Source: Cyanobium sp. CH-040 (lineage in GTDB: Bacteria > Cyanobacteriota > Cyanobacteriia > PCC-6307 > Cyanobiaceae). From it: 64,000 bases of DNA. The position numbers were made by a program, and so were the translations under genes. Position 1 is the first letter of the stretch, and every line of letters starts with the position of its first letter. This document shows, in pieces, positions 38,526 to 47,490 of this stretch. The stretch lies in NCBI RefSeq assembly GCF_024346135.1, contig NZ_JAGQCJ010000015.1:1-64000 (forward strand). The letters run 5' to 3'. The notes below the pieces were generated by a model, which worked only from the letters and a program-made list of their open reading frames with translations, did not search any database and was not told the DNA's origin.

Positions 38526-39083
38526 ATGGCCCGTCGCGCCGTCCTGCTCGGGGTCTCCCTCCGCGCCGCGCTCATCCTGATCTGCCTGCTGGGGGGCCTG
38601 AACCTGCTGACCCCCCAGCCCGCCGGTGCCCAGCTGCACGCCCACAGCGATGAGGTCGGGCAGCCGGTGCTGCGCAGCCTCGAGAGCCTGCGCGACCTCG
38701 ACGACCGGAGCTGGCAACTGGTGGCCTACCGGGAGGGACCGCCCGGCGGCACCCTGAAGCTGCGCATCGTGGGCTATCCCGGCAGGGTGCGCCTGGAGCA
38801 CCCCACCCCGCTGACGGTGCGGAGCGGCCGGCGCCGCTGGCAGCTCGCCGACCTCACCCTCAGCAATCCCCGGCTGGCCGCCGACGGGAGGGCCGCCGCG
38901 GCCGAATTCGACCTGGCCCCTCTGCTCGCCGATCTGGGCCAGAACCGCAGCCTGCGGCTGGCCCTGCCGGGCGTCTTCAGCGAGCTGCCCGTACCGCCGT
39001 TCGTGGTGGCCGAATGGCGCAGCCTGGCAAGCGATCAGCCATCGGCGCTCCCCTCCGCCCCGCCCGGCCTGGCGGGGTCCTGA
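38526..39083 (+). CDS. DUF3122 exported protein
   Basis: A 185-residue protein with a signal-like N-terminus (LRAALILICLLGGLNLL, then PAGAQ). The body shows SLESLRDLDDRSWQLVAY, LKLRIVGYPGRVRLEHPTPLTV and FDLAPLLADL, the pattern of the cyanobacterial DUF3122 family of unknown function. It lies 6 bp after the GH116 gene, so the two probably form an operon. Its 3' end overlaps the convergent permease by 49 bp. Confidence 0.82.
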   Translation: MARRAVLLGVSLRAALILICLLGGLNLLTPQPAGAQLHAHSDEVGQPVLRSLESLRDLDDRSWQLVAYREGPPGGTLKLRIVGYPGRVRLEHPTPLTVRSGRRRWQLADLTLSNPRLAADGRAAAAEFDLAPLLADLGQNRSLRLALPGVFSELPVPPFVVAEWRSLASDQPSALPSAPPGLAGS

Positions 39084-40078
39084 CCGTCGCGGTCCCGGTG
39101 CCAGTTGACCACCATGCCGGCCACCGGGATGGCCAGGAAGATGCCCAGCAGGCCGGCGATCCGCTCCCCCAGGAACAGGGCCAGAAACACCACCAGCGGC
39201 GGGATCGAGAGCACCCGGCCCATCACCCTGGGCTGCAGCACGTTGTCCTGCACCTGCTGCAGCAGCACCGACGCCAGCAGCACGCCCACGGCCATGCCGA
39301 ACCCCTGGGTGGCCAGCACCACGGCGCTGATGATGATCACCCCCAGCGTCGCCCCGATCCCCGGGATCGCGTCCAGCACCCCCACCACGATGGCCAGGAT
39401 GAGGGGGAACCTCACCCCCAGCAGGCCGAAGGCCAGCAGGCTGGTGCTGGTGAGGAAGATCACCAGGGTGATCTGCCCGCGCAGGAAGCCGAGCACATTG
39501 CGGCGCACGCTGCGGTGCACCTGAGCGCGCCGCTCCGGCGGCAGCAGCTGCAGCAGCGAGCGCCACAGCCGCCCGTCGTCCACGAGCATGTAGACCGTGA
39601 GCACCACCAGGAACACCAGGCCCAGCAGGTTCCCCACCGCACCGCCCAGCACGCCGATGCCGGTGTCGAAGTTGGAGCGCACGAGCTCGATGATCCGCTC
39701 CAGATCGAGCTGGTCCAGATAGGTGCTCAGCCGGGCACGGAAGGGCAGCCCCGGATCCGCCATCACCGCCTCCAGCTGGGCGAGCAGCTGACTGCCCTGG
39801 CTCACCAGCTGCAGGCCCAGCACCCAGGCCAGCCCCAGTCCGGCGGTGAGCGCGGCAGTGACGCTCACGGCGATGGCCAGGGGTCGCGGCAGGAGCCGGC
39901 CCAGCCAGCGCACCGGCACATTCAGCAGCACCGCCAGCACCGCGGCGGCGCTGAACAGCAGCAGCACCACCTGAAACGTGGCGAGCAGCTGCATGGCCGC
40001 CCAGCCGCTTGCCACCAGCAGCAGAAAGCGAAGCAGCTGGGGGTTGGAGGGCAGCTTCCAGTCCTCCCTGGACGGCAT
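39035..40078 (-). CDS. AI-2E (TqsA/PerM)-family permease
   Basis: A 347-residue protein with about seven or eight transmembrane segments. The family core GVRFPLILAIVVGVLDAIPGIGATLGVIII and the FLALFLGERIAGLLGIFLAIPVAGMV ending are well conserved. Cargo is unknown: family members export autoinducer-2 or act as Na+/H+ or lipid-related transporters. The ATG at 40078 gives a short cytosolic leader. It is divergent from ribD. Confidence 0.9.
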   Translation of the reverse strand: MPSREDWKLPSNPQLLRFLLLVASGWAAMQLLATFQVVLLLFSAAAVLAVLLNVPVRWLGRLLPRPLAIAVSVTAALTAGLGLAWVLGLQLVSQGSQLLAQLEAVMADPGLPFRARLSTYLDQLDLERIIELVRSNFDTGIGVLGGAVGNLLGLVFLVVLTVYMLVDDGRLWRSLLQLLPPERRAQVHRSVRRNVLGFLRGQITLVIFLTSTSLLAFGLLGVRFPLILAIVVGVLDAIPGIGATLGVIIISAVVLATQGFGMAVGVLLASVLLQQVQDNVLQPRVMGRVLSIPPLVVFLALFLGERIAGLLGIFLAIPVAGMVVNWHRDRDGQDPARPGGAEGSADG

Positions 40079-40146
40079 GGGGGTGGACAGCGTGGGGACC
40101 CCACACTGATCGAGACGGGTCGCGCCGCTGGGCCAGGCTGGTCACC

Positions 40147-41271
40147 ATGACAGCCGACACCTCGTTCCCCGGCACGGACCCTGGCCCGGAGGCCGCCCGC
40201 TGGCGCCCCTGGATGCAGAGAGCCCTGCAGCTCGCGGCCCTGGCCACGGGGCACACCAGCCCCAACCCCCTGGTGGGGGCGGTGGTGCTCGACGCCGCCG
40301 GCACGCTGGTTGGCGAGGGCTTCCATGCCCGGGCCGGGGAGCCCCATGCGGAGGTGGTGGCTCTCCGCCAGGCCGGCGAGCGGGCCCGCGGCGGCACCCT
40401 GGTGGTGACGCTGGAGCCCTGCTGCCATCAGGGGCGCACGCCGCCCTGCAGCGAGGCGGTGATCGCCGCCGGGGTGCGGCGCGTGGTGATCGCCATGACC
40501 GACCCCAACCCGCGGGTCAACGGTGGCGGCGTCGCCGCCCTGCGCGCGGCCGGCGTGGAGGTGATCAGCGCGGTGTGCGAGGCCGAGGCCCGGCAGCTGA
40601 ACGCCGCCTTCCTGCACCGCCAGGCCAGCGGGCGGCCTCTGGGCATCCTCAAGTGGGCGATGGGCGTCGATGGCCGCACCGCCCTCAGCAACGGCGCCAG
40701 CCAGTGGATCAGCGGCGGGGAGGCCCGCCGGTGGGTGCATGAGCTGCGCAGCCGCTGCGATGCGGTGATCGTGGGCGGCGGCACCGTGCGCGCCGACGAT
40801 CCACTGCTCACCAGCCGCGGCCTGCGGCGGCCGGAGCCGCTGCGGGTGGTGCTCAGCCGCAGCCTGAAGCTGCCTGCCCAGGCCCGCCTCTGGGACCAGG
40901 ACGAGGCCCGCACCCTTGTGGCCCACGGCGTGGGGGCACCGCCCCAGCGCCGCTTCCGGCTGGACGAGCGGGGGATCGAGCGGCGGCTGCTGGCGGCCTG
41001 CACACCGCGGGCGCTGCTGGAGGCCCTGGCCGAGCGCGGCTGCAACCAGGTGCTGTGGGAATGCGGCCCCGAGCTGGCCGCGGCGGCGCTGCGGGATGGC
41101 TGCGTGCAGCGGATCGCGGCGGTGATCGCCCCCAGAGTGATGGGTGGCACCCCCGCCCGCACACCGCTGGGTGAGCTGGGGTTCACTGGAATGGATCAGG
41201 TGCCGTCCTGGCTGGCTGAGGATCCGCGCCGTCTGGGAGCGGACCTGCTCTGGCGACTCCAGGCTCCCTGA
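40147..41271 (+). CDS. ribD: Bifunctional riboflavin deaminase/reductase
   Basis: Catalyses the deamination and side-chain reduction steps in riboflavin synthesis. The N-terminal Zn deaminase shows GHTSPNPLVGAVV, GEPHAEVVAL and EPCCHQGRTPPCSEAV with the metal ligands. The reductase domain has ILKWAMGVDGRTA, SRCDAVIVGGGTVRADDPLLTSR and WECGPELAAAAL. The 374-residue length is normal. Complements ribF at 28 kb. Confidence 0.96.
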   Translation: MTADTSFPGTDPGPEAARWRPWMQRALQLAALATGHTSPNPLVGAVVLDAAGTLVGEGFHARAGEPHAEVVALRQAGERARGGTLVVTLEPCCHQGRTPPCSEAVIAAGVRRVVIAMTDPNPRVNGGGVAALRAAGVEVISAVCEAEARQLNAAFLHRQASGRPLGILKWAMGVDGRTALSNGASQWISGGEARRWVHELRSRCDAVIVGGGTVRADDPLLTSRGLRRPEPLRVVLSRSLKLPAQARLWDQDEARTLVAHGVGAPPQRRFRLDERGIERRLLAACTPRALLEALAERGCNQVLWECGPELAAAALRDGCVQRIAAVIAPRVMGGTPARTPLGELGFTGMDQVPSWLAEDPRRLGADLLWRLQAP

Positions 41272-41321
41272 GGGGGCCAACCAGCGGAGGTGGCATCTGC
41301 AAGTCCTCTGGAAAGGAGCCG

Positions 41322-42386
41322 ATGCCGGATCCCACCACTCCCCTGCCGTTCGATCTGCAGCTGCCGCTCACGGGCCTGGCGCTCAGCCTGATCAGCCTGC
41401 TGGTGATCAATCTTGTGGCCCGCCGCCTGCGGCGCGGCGGCATGGTGCGCGGCCTGCTGCTGGCGGCACGGCTGAGCGTCACCGTCACGATCCTGCTCTG
41501 CACGCTCGGCTGGTGGCTGGGATCCCTGCTCTCCCCAGCGCTGATCGCCCTGGACCGCGACGGGCGCGAGATCCGCGATCTGCTGCTGGTGCTGGGGGTG
41601 GCCTGGACGCTGCTGCGCTGGAAGGGAGAGATCAGCGCCCACAGCAGCGGCTACGCCGCCCAGTTGCTGCCGGCGCTGGACGAGAAGGAGCGGATCTTCC
41701 TGCTCGATGTGCTCACCAAGCTCATCGGCATCACGGCCCTGGTGGTGCTGGCGCTGGAGGTGATGCGCCTGCTGGGCGTGTCGGCGGCGGTGCTGGTCAC
41801 CGCCGGAGGCTTCGGTGCAGCCGCGGTGGGCTTCGGCGCCAGGGAGATCGTCTCCAACTCCCTGAGCGGGCTGATGCTGTACATCAACCGTCCCTTCGTG
41901 GTGGGGGACACGATCGAGATTCCCAACGAGAGCCTCACCGGCAGCGTGGAGAACATCGGCTGGTTCTACACCCAGCTGCGCTCCCTGGAGCGTCAACCGA
42001 TCTTCGTGCCCAACACGATCTTCTCCGCCAATCCGGTGACCAACATCGCCGAGACCGACAAGCGGCGGATCTGGATCGAATTCGGCCTCAGCTACGACGA
42101 CCGTCCTTGCATCGAACCGATCGTGGCCGACCTGGAGCGCGCACTGGCTCAGCATCCCGGCGTGGACCAGGACAAGACCAGGGCCGTGAACTTCACCGGC
42201 TACGGGGAGTCCAGCCTGGATCTGCGCCTGCTCTGCCATGCCACCAGCGGCGACGTGCTCGACGGCTGGGCTCTGCGGCAGGACCTGCTGCTGCGCATCG
42301 GCGAGGTGGTGGCGGCCCACGGCGCCGCCATGCCCTTTCCCACCCGCACGCTCATACAAGCTCCGGGTGGGCCGGGTCGCCCTTGA
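41322..42386 (+). CDS. Small-conductance mechanosensitive channel (MscS)
   Basis: Osmotic safety valve of 354 residues. Several N-terminal membrane helices precede the pore helix VTAGGFGAAAVGFGAREIVSN with its Gly/Ala packing, then LSGLMLYINRPFVVGDTIEI and SVENIGWFYTQLR of the beta domain. A good Shine-Dalgarno (GGAAAGGAG) lies just before ATG 41322, unlike most genes here. The 3' end overlaps the convergent DUF427 gene by 35 bp. Confidence 0.94.
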   Translation: MPDPTTPLPFDLQLPLTGLALSLISLLVINLVARRLRRGGMVRGLLLAARLSVTVTILLCTLGWWLGSLLSPALIALDRDGREIRDLLLVLGVAWTLLRWKGEISAHSSGYAAQLLPALDEKERIFLLDVLTKLIGITALVVLALEVMRLLGVSAAVLVTAGGFGAAAVGFGAREIVSNSLSGLMLYINRPFVVGDTIEIPNESLTGSVENIGWFYTQLRSLERQPIFVPNTIFSANPVTNIAETDKRRIWIEFGLSYDDRPCIEPIVADLERALAQHPGVDQDKTRAVNFTGYGESSLDLRLLCHATSGDVLDGWALRQDLLLRIGEVVAAHGAAMPFPTRTLIQAPGGPGRP

Positions 42387-42834
42387 ACGGTCCCTGTACC
42401 CGGGAGGTGATCCAGCCGCCGTAGAAGCCGCCGGGCTGGGGGATCACCCGCTCCCCGTCCACCCAGCAGCCGTCCATCAGGGCGGGGTAGACGGCAATCC
42501 AGCCCGCCAGGGGAGCGAAGGAGGCGCTGGGCTCGGGGTAGGTCCAGGCGGCGCGGCGCAGCCGCCGCTCGGCGGGACCGCCGGGATCCGTCACCACATC
42601 GAAGTAGCGCGCCACCCCCTTCCACTCGCAGAACGTGGCCCCGGGGCAGGGCTGCAGCAGCTCCTGGCGCACGGCGTCCGGCGGCAGGTAGTAGGTGGGG
42701 GGATGGAAGGTCTCCAGCACCCGCAGGGAGCGGCGGGTCTCCGCGAGCACCTGCCCCAGGGCCTCCACGCGCACCAGCTCGCCGCTGGCCGCCAGGGCCG
42801 GCGGCCGCGGGTAGTCAGACACCCGTTCGCTCAT
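42352..42834 (-). CDS. DUF427-family protein
   Basis: A 160-residue soluble protein of the DUF427 type: VRVEALGQVLAETRRSLRVLETFHPPTYYLP, CEWKGVARYFDV, AAWTYPEPSASFAPLAGWIAVYP and GGFYGGW. No enzymatic role is established. Its ATG overlaps the stop of the upstream SRAP gene (ATGA), so the two are probably coupled. Confidence 0.9.
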   Translation of the reverse strand: MSERVSDYPRPPALAASGELVRVEALGQVLAETRRSLRVLETFHPPTYYLPPDAVRQELLQPCPGATFCEWKGVARYFDVVTDPGGPAERRLRRAAWTYPEPSASFAPLAGWIAVYPALMDGCWVDGERVIPQPGGFYGGWITSRVQGPFKGDPAHPELV

Positions 42835-43460
42835 GGCATCGGCAGATCCAGCTGGGGCCGGTCTAGCGGTCCCAGCTGCCAGCCGGCCGGATCCCAGGGC
42901 TCCAGCAGCGGCAGCAGGCGCCGCAGTGCCCCGCCGTCGGCGGCCTGCAGCCAGGCGCCCTCGGCTCCGGCCGGGATCACCACCGGCATGCGCCCGTGAA
43001 TCGGCGCGATCAGGTCGTTGGGCCGCGTGGTGAGCACACAGCAGCTCTCCAGCTGGTCGCCGTCAGGGCCCAGCCAGCGCTCCCACAACCCCCCCAGCCA
43101 GAACAGCCCCCCGTCGCGGCGGGCGATGCGGTGACCCTTCTCGAAGAAGGCGTCGGCGGGGATCAGGCAGCGCCGGTGGCGCCAGGCGCCCCGGAAGCTG
43201 GGCTTCTCAGCCACCGTCTCGCTGCGGGCGTTGATCGGCCGCGCGGCTCCGTGGGGATCGCGGACCCAGGCCGGCAGGAGCCCCCAGAGCGCCAGATCCA
43301 CCCGCGGCCGCCCCTGCTCCTGGCGCTGGATCAGCAGCGGTTCCCCGGGCCGGATCAGCGGCCGGGGGGCGTAGTGCTCCACCAGCCCTTCGGGCAGCGG
43401 CCCGCGCAGGCGAGGCAGGAGGGCATCCAGGCTGCTGGTGAGCGCGTAGCGACCGCACAT
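42831..43460 (-). CDS. SRAP-family protein (HMCES/YedK-like)
   Basis: Crosslinks to abasic sites in single-stranded DNA and shields them. The catalytic Cys2 (MCGRYAL), the Asn-containing INARSET motif, the IPADAFFE glutamate region and the HGRMPV histidine are all intact, so it should be functional. The 209-residue length is typical. It is followed by DUF427 and is divergent from ftsH. lexA lies within 4 kb, but I see no LexA box at this gene. Confidence 0.93.
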   Translation of the reverse strand: MCGRYALTSSLDALLPRLRGPLPEGLVEHYAPRPLIRPGEPLLIQRQEQGRPRVDLALWGLLPAWVRDPHGAARPINARSETVAEKPSFRGAWRHRRCLIPADAFFEKGHRIARRDGGLFWLGGLWERWLGPDGDQLESCCVLTTRPNDLIAPIHGRMPVVIPAGAEGAWLQAADGGALRRLLPLLEPWDPAGWQLGPLDRPQLDLPMP

Positions 43461-43622
43461 CGGCTCGATTCGCCTCCGCTCCGCAGAAGTCTGCCCCTCT
43501 CCGCCCTGTCCGGCGAGTTCGGGGCGCCCCGACCGAACGGCAGGATTCGGTTCTCCCCCCCCGGCAGCGGATCGGCCCCCAGCGAGCAGACCTAGCCTGA
43601 GCCGAGCTTGAGGCCGCGCGCC

Positions 43623-45506
43623 ATGCCCATCCGCCAGGACGACAACCGCCCCAGCCGGCGCTTCGGCCTGATCAACCTGCTGCTGATCGGCTTCGGCGTG
43701 CTGCTGCTGTTCAGCAATTTCCTGCCCAATCCGGCCACCCAGGTGCCGCGCGTGCCCTACTCGCTGTTCATCGACCAGGTGAACGACGACACCGTGCGCC
43801 GCGCCTACATCACCTCCGATCAGATCCGCTACGAGCTCAAGGAGGCCCCGGCCGAGGGGGCGCCCACGGTGCTGGCCACCACGCCGATCTTCGACATGGA
43901 TCTGCCCCAGCGGCTGGAGCAGCACGGGGTGGAATTCGCCGCGGCGCCGCCCCGGAAACCGAACTTCTTCACCACCCTGCTGAGCTGGGTGGTGCCGCCG
44001 CTGATCTTCATCCTGGTGCTGCAGTTCTTCGCCCGCCGCAGCGGCATGGGCGGCGGTGCCCAGGGGGCGCTGAGCTTCACCAAGAGCAAGGCCAGGGTGT
44101 ACGTGCCCGATGAGGAATCGCGGGTCACCTTCGCCGATGTGGCCGGCGTCGATGAGGCCAAGGCGGAGCTCACCGAGATCGTCGACTTCCTCAAGAAGCC
44201 CGAGCGCTATGCCGCCATCGGCGCCCGCATTCCCAAGGGTGTGCTGCTGGTGGGCCCTCCCGGCACGGGCAAGACCCTGCTCTCCAAGGCGGTGGCCGGT
44301 GAGGCCGGCGTGCCCTTCTTCATCATCTCGGGCTCGGAATTCGTGGAGCTGTTCGTGGGCGCCGGTGCCGCCCGCGTTCGCGACCTCTTCGAAGAGGCCA
44401 AGAAGAAGGCGCCCTGCATCATCTTCATCGACGAACTCGACGCCATCGGCAAGAGCCGTTCGGGCTCGATGGGCGTGGTCGGCGGCAACGACGAGCGCGA
44501 GCAGACCCTCAACCAGCTGCTCACGGAGATGGACGGCTTCTCCGCCCAGGACAAACCGGTGATCGTGCTGGCGGCCACCAACCAGCCGGAGACCCTCGAC
44601 GCCGCCCTGCTGCGCCCCGGCCGCTTCGACCGCCAGGTGCTGGTGGACCGTCCCGACCTCTCCGGCCGGCGCACCATCCTCGACATCTACGCGAAGAAGG
44701 TGAAGCTGGCCCCGGGTGTGGACCTCGACCGCATCGCCCAGGCCACGGCCGGCTTCGCCGGTGCCGACCTGGCCAACCTGGTGAACGAGGCCGCTCTGCT
44801 GGCCGCCCGCAACATGCGCACCTCGGTGGAGCAGGGCGACCTCAACGAGGCGATCGAGCGGGTGGTGGCGGGCCTCGAGAAGAAGAGCCGGGTGCTGCAG
44901 CCCGACGAGAAGAAGGTGGTGGCCTACCACGAGGTGGGGCACGCGATCGTGGGCCACCTGATGCCGGGTGGCAGCAAGGTGGCCAAGATCTCGATCGTGC
45001 CCCGGGGCATGAGCGCCCTGGGCTACACCCTGCAGCTCCCCACCGAGGAGCGCTTCCTCAACTCCAAGGAGGATCTCGAGGGCCAGATCGCCACCCTGCT
45101 GGGCGGCCGCAGCGCCGAGGAGGTGGTGTTCGGCGAGGTGACCACCGGCGCCGCCAACGACCTCCAGCGCGCCACCGACATCGCCGAGCAGATGGTGGGC
45201 ACCTTCGGCATGAGCGAAACCCTCGGTCCCCTGGCCTACGACAAGCAGGGCGGCAGCCGCTTCCTCGGCGGCCCCACCAACCCACGGCGGGTGGTCAGCG
45301 ATGCCACCGCCCAGGCCATCGACAAGGAGGTGCGGGGCCTGGTGGATCGTGCCCATGACCGGGCCCTGGCGATCCTGCGCCACAACCGCGATCTGCTGGA
45401 GCGCATCTCTCAGGAGATCCTCGACAAGGAAGTGATCGAAGGCGACGAGCTCAAGGATCTCCTGGCCAGCAGCACGATGCCGGAGGAGGCTGCGGTGGCC
45501 GCCTGA
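43623..45506 (+). CDS. ftsH: ATP-dependent zinc metalloprotease FtsH
   Basis: Thylakoid or plasma-membrane AAA protease; homologues degrade damaged D1. Two transmembrane helices ([17 protein letters not shown] and [18 protein letters not shown]) flank a periplasmic or lumenal domain. AAA module: Walker A GPPGTGKT, Walker [12 protein letters not shown], second region of homology with RPGRFDRQ. The zinc site [10 protein letters not shown] and the distal ATDIAEQMV region follow. 627 residues from ATG 43623. Which of the cyanobacterial FtsH1-4 paralogues it is cannot be fixed by eye. Confidence 0.97.
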   Translation: MPIRQDDNRPSRRFGLINLLLIGFGVLLLFSNFLPNPATQVPRVPYSLFIDQVNDDTVRRAYITSDQIRYELKEAPAEGAPTVLATTPIFDMDLPQRLEQHGVEFAAAPPRKPNFFTTLLSWVVPPLIFILVLQFFARRSGMGGGAQGALSFTKSKARVYVPDEESRVTFADVAGVDEAKAELTEIVDFLKKPERYAAIGARIPKGVLLVGPPGTGKTLLSKAVAGEAGVPFFIISGSEFVELFVGAGAARVRDLFEEAKKKAPCIIFIDELDAIGKSRSGSMGVVGGNDEREQTLNQLLTEMDGFSAQDKPVIVLAATNQPETLDAALLRPGRFDRQVLVDRPDLSGRRTILDIYAKKVKLAPGVDLDRIAQATAGFAGADLANLVNEAALLAARNMRTSVEQGDLNEAIERVVAGLEKKSRVLQPDEKKVVAYHEVGHAIVGHLMPGGSKVAKISIVPRGMSALGYTLQLPTEERFLNSKEDLEGQIATLLGGRSAEEVVFGEVTTGAANDLQRATDIAEQMVGTFGMSETLGPLAYDKQGGSRFLGGPTNPRRVVSDATAQAIDKEVRGLVDRAHDRALAILRHNRDLLERISQEILDKEVIEGDELKDLLASSTMPEEAAVAA

Positions 45507-45568
45507 GGCGGTGCGCTCTTGACGCCGGGCCCCTCGATCCCGCATAAGGGGTGTTTGCAGTGGCCCCG

Positions 45569-46522
45569 ATGCAGTCCGCCACAGCCATCACCTGTCTGGC
45601 CGAGCTGCGCGGCCGCGACCTGCTCTCCTCCGCCGACCTGACCGCGGAGGAGACCGGGGCCCTGCTGACCCTGGCAGGTGACCTCAAACGCGGCCATCGG
45701 CGGGTGGAGCTCGCCGGCAGGGTGCTCGGCCTGATCTTCAGCAAGGCCTCCACCCGCACCCGCGTGAGTTTTTCGGTGGCCATGGCCCGGCTGGGGGGTC
45801 AGGTGATCGACCTCAACCCCTCGGTGAGCCAGGTGGGACGGGGCGAGCCGATCGCCGACACGGCCCGGGTGCTCAGCCGCTACGTGGATGCCCTGGCGGT
45901 GCGCACCTTCGCGCAGGCGGAGGTGGAGGAGTACGCCCACTGGGCCTCGATCCCGGTGATCAACGCCCTCACCGACCTGGAGCATCCCTGCCAGGCTCTG
46001 GCCGACTACCTCACCCTGCAGGAGGCCTTCGGGGCGCTGCCAGGTCTCACCCTCAGCTACGTGGGCGACGGCAACAACGTGGCCCACTCGCTGATGCTCT
46101 GCGGCGCCCTGCTGGGGGTGAACGTGCGGGTGGGCTGCCCGCCGGATTTCGCCCCCGACGCCGCCGTCCTCGAGCGCGCCCGGCAGCTCGCCTGCGAGCG
46201 CGGCTCGGTGGTGGAGGTGATCCACGACCCGGTGGCGGCGGTGCGCGGCGCCCATGCCCTCTACACCGACGTGTGGGCCTCGATGGGCCAGGAGGAGGAG
46301 AAGGACGCCAGACAGCGGGCCTTCGCCGGCTGGTGCCTGAACGAGGAGCTGCTGGCCGAGGCGGACCCCCGGGCGATCGTGCTCCACTGCCTGCCGGCCT
46401 ACCGGGGGCTGGAGATCAGCGCCGGCGTGATGGAGGGAAGCGCCAGCCGCGTGTTCGACCAGGCCGAGAACCGCCTGCATGCCCAGCAGGCCCTGCTGGT
46501 GGCCCTGCTGGGCGGACTCTGA
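45569..46522 (+). CDS. argF: Ornithine carbamoyltransferase
   Basis: Converts ornithine and carbamoyl phosphate to citrulline in arginine synthesis. Carbamoyl-phosphate binding SKASTRTRVSF, HPCQALADYLTL, YVGDGNNVAHSL and the HCLPAYRG block with the catalytic Cys are present. The start is ATG 45569 (MQSATAITC); an upstream GTG at 45551 would add six residues. It lies 62 bp after ftsH and is followed by lexA. Confidence 0.96.
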   Translation: MQSATAITCLAELRGRDLLSSADLTAEETGALLTLAGDLKRGHRRVELAGRVLGLIFSKASTRTRVSFSVAMARLGGQVIDLNPSVSQVGRGEPIADTARVLSRYVDALAVRTFAQAEVEEYAHWASIPVINALTDLEHPCQALADYLTLQEAFGALPGLTLSYVGDGNNVAHSLMLCGALLGVNVRVGCPPDFAPDAAVLERARQLACERGSVVEVIHDPVAAVRGAHALYTDVWASMGQEEEKDARQRAFAGWCLNEELLAEADPRAIVLHCLPAYRGLEISAGVMEGSASRVFDQAENRLHAQQALLVALLGGL

Positions 46523-46554
46523 TCCCGAAGGACTGGACAAAGCGCTCACCGGCG

Positions 46555-46568
46555 GGTACATCTGTATC
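46555..46568 (+). promoter_or_regulatory. Probable LexA box upstream of lexA
   Basis: GGTACATCTGTATC at 46555-46568 differs at one position from the published cyanobacterial LexA consensus RGTACNNNDGTWCB. It sits 25-38 bp before the lexA start, where an autoregulatory operator would be expected. Confidence 0.5.
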
Positions 46569-46592
46569 AGTTCCGCCGCATCCCCGCAGGTC

Positions 46593-47258
46593 GTGGTGCT
46601 GTCTCCGTCCCGATCCCTGGGCGCCCGGCTGGGCGTCGATCCCCGCCGTGGCGAGCGCCAGGAGCTCACCCCCGCCCAGCAGGAGCTCTACGACTGGCTG
46701 GCGGGGTACATCCGCGAGCACCGGCACAGCCCCTCCATCCGGCAGATGATGCAGGCCATGGGCCTGCGCTCGCCGGCGCCGATCCAGAGCCGCCTGCGGT
46801 TCCTGCAGCAGAAGGGCTGGCTCACCTGGGAGGAAGGCCAGGCGCGCACCCTGCGCCTGCTGGGCCAGGAGACGAGCGGCGTGCCGGTGCTGGGGGCGGT
46901 GGCGGCCGGCGGCCTGGTGGAAACCTTCGACGACGTGCGCGAGCACCTCGACCTGCAGGCCGCGGTCGGGGGGCGCGACCTGTTCGCCCTCACCGTCAAC
47001 GGTGACTCGATGGTGGACGCCCACATCGCCGACGGCGACGTGGTGCTGATGGAGCCGGTGCACGACCCCTCCCGCCTCAGGCCCGGCACGATCGTGAGCG
47101 CCCTGGTGCCCGGCAGCGGCACCACCCTGAAGCACTTCCACCGCCAGGGCTCCACCGTGCGTCTGGAGGCGGCCAACGCCAGCTACGAGCCCATCGAGCT
47201 CCCTGCTGACCAGGTGACGGTGCAGGGCCGCCTGGTGGCGGTGTGGCGGCAGGTCTGA
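46593..47258 (+). CDS. lexA: LexA repressor
   Basis: SOS or stress transcriptional repressor with self-cleavage. The N-terminal winged helix runs from LTPAQQELYDWLAGYI through SIRQMMQAMGLRSPAPIQSRLRFLQQKGWL. The cleavage site is an Ala-Gly bond in VLGAVAAGGLVE; the catalytic Ser is in NGDSMVDAHI and the Lys in TTLKHF, so unlike some cyanobacterial LexA proteins it looks cleavage-competent. I use GTG 46593 (46596 is equally possible); the frame is open further upstream into argF but without family sequence. Confidence 0.93.
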   Translation: MVLSPSRSLGARLGVDPRRGERQELTPAQQELYDWLAGYIREHRHSPSIRQMMQAMGLRSPAPIQSRLRFLQQKGWLTWEEGQARTLRLLGQETSGVPVLGAVAAGGLVETFDDVREHLDLQAAVGGRDLFALTVNGDSMVDAHIADGDVVLMEPVHDPSRLRPGTIVSALVPGSGTTLKHFHRQGSTVRLEAANASYEPIELPADQVTVQGRLVAVWRQV

Positions 47259-47346
47259 GGAGCCGGTCCGGCCACGGTGTAAGCTCACGGAGCGGTTCAC
47301 GAGGGAGCGCCGGGGTCCACCCCGCACCCACGCCCGCACTCAACAA

Positions 47347-47419
47347 GGGGCCATAGCTCAGCTGGTAGAGCACCTGCATGGCATGCAGGGGGTCAGCGGT
47401 TCGAGTCCGCTTGGCTCCA
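47347..47419 (+). tRNA. tRNA-Ala (anticodon GGC)
   Basis: A 73-nt cloverleaf. The acceptor stem GGGGCCA/TGGCTCC contains the G3-U70 wobble that identifies alanine tRNAs. The anticodon stem CCTGC/GCAGG closes the loop ATGGCAT with anticodon GGC, and the T arm is AGCGG-TTCGAGT-CCGCT. The CCA end is not encoded. It lies upstream of the beta-roll gene pair and reads toward their 3' end. Confidence 0.96.
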
Positions 47420-47490
47420 CTTGAATTTGAGAACCTGCGTCAGCCTTCTGGGCGCAGACAGACTCCAGACAACATCAGTTTTTAGCACGT

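Noticed and set aside
47435-47457. Hairpin after tRNA-Ala as a terminator
   Set aside because: The stem is interrupted and the nearest T run is some 15 bases away.
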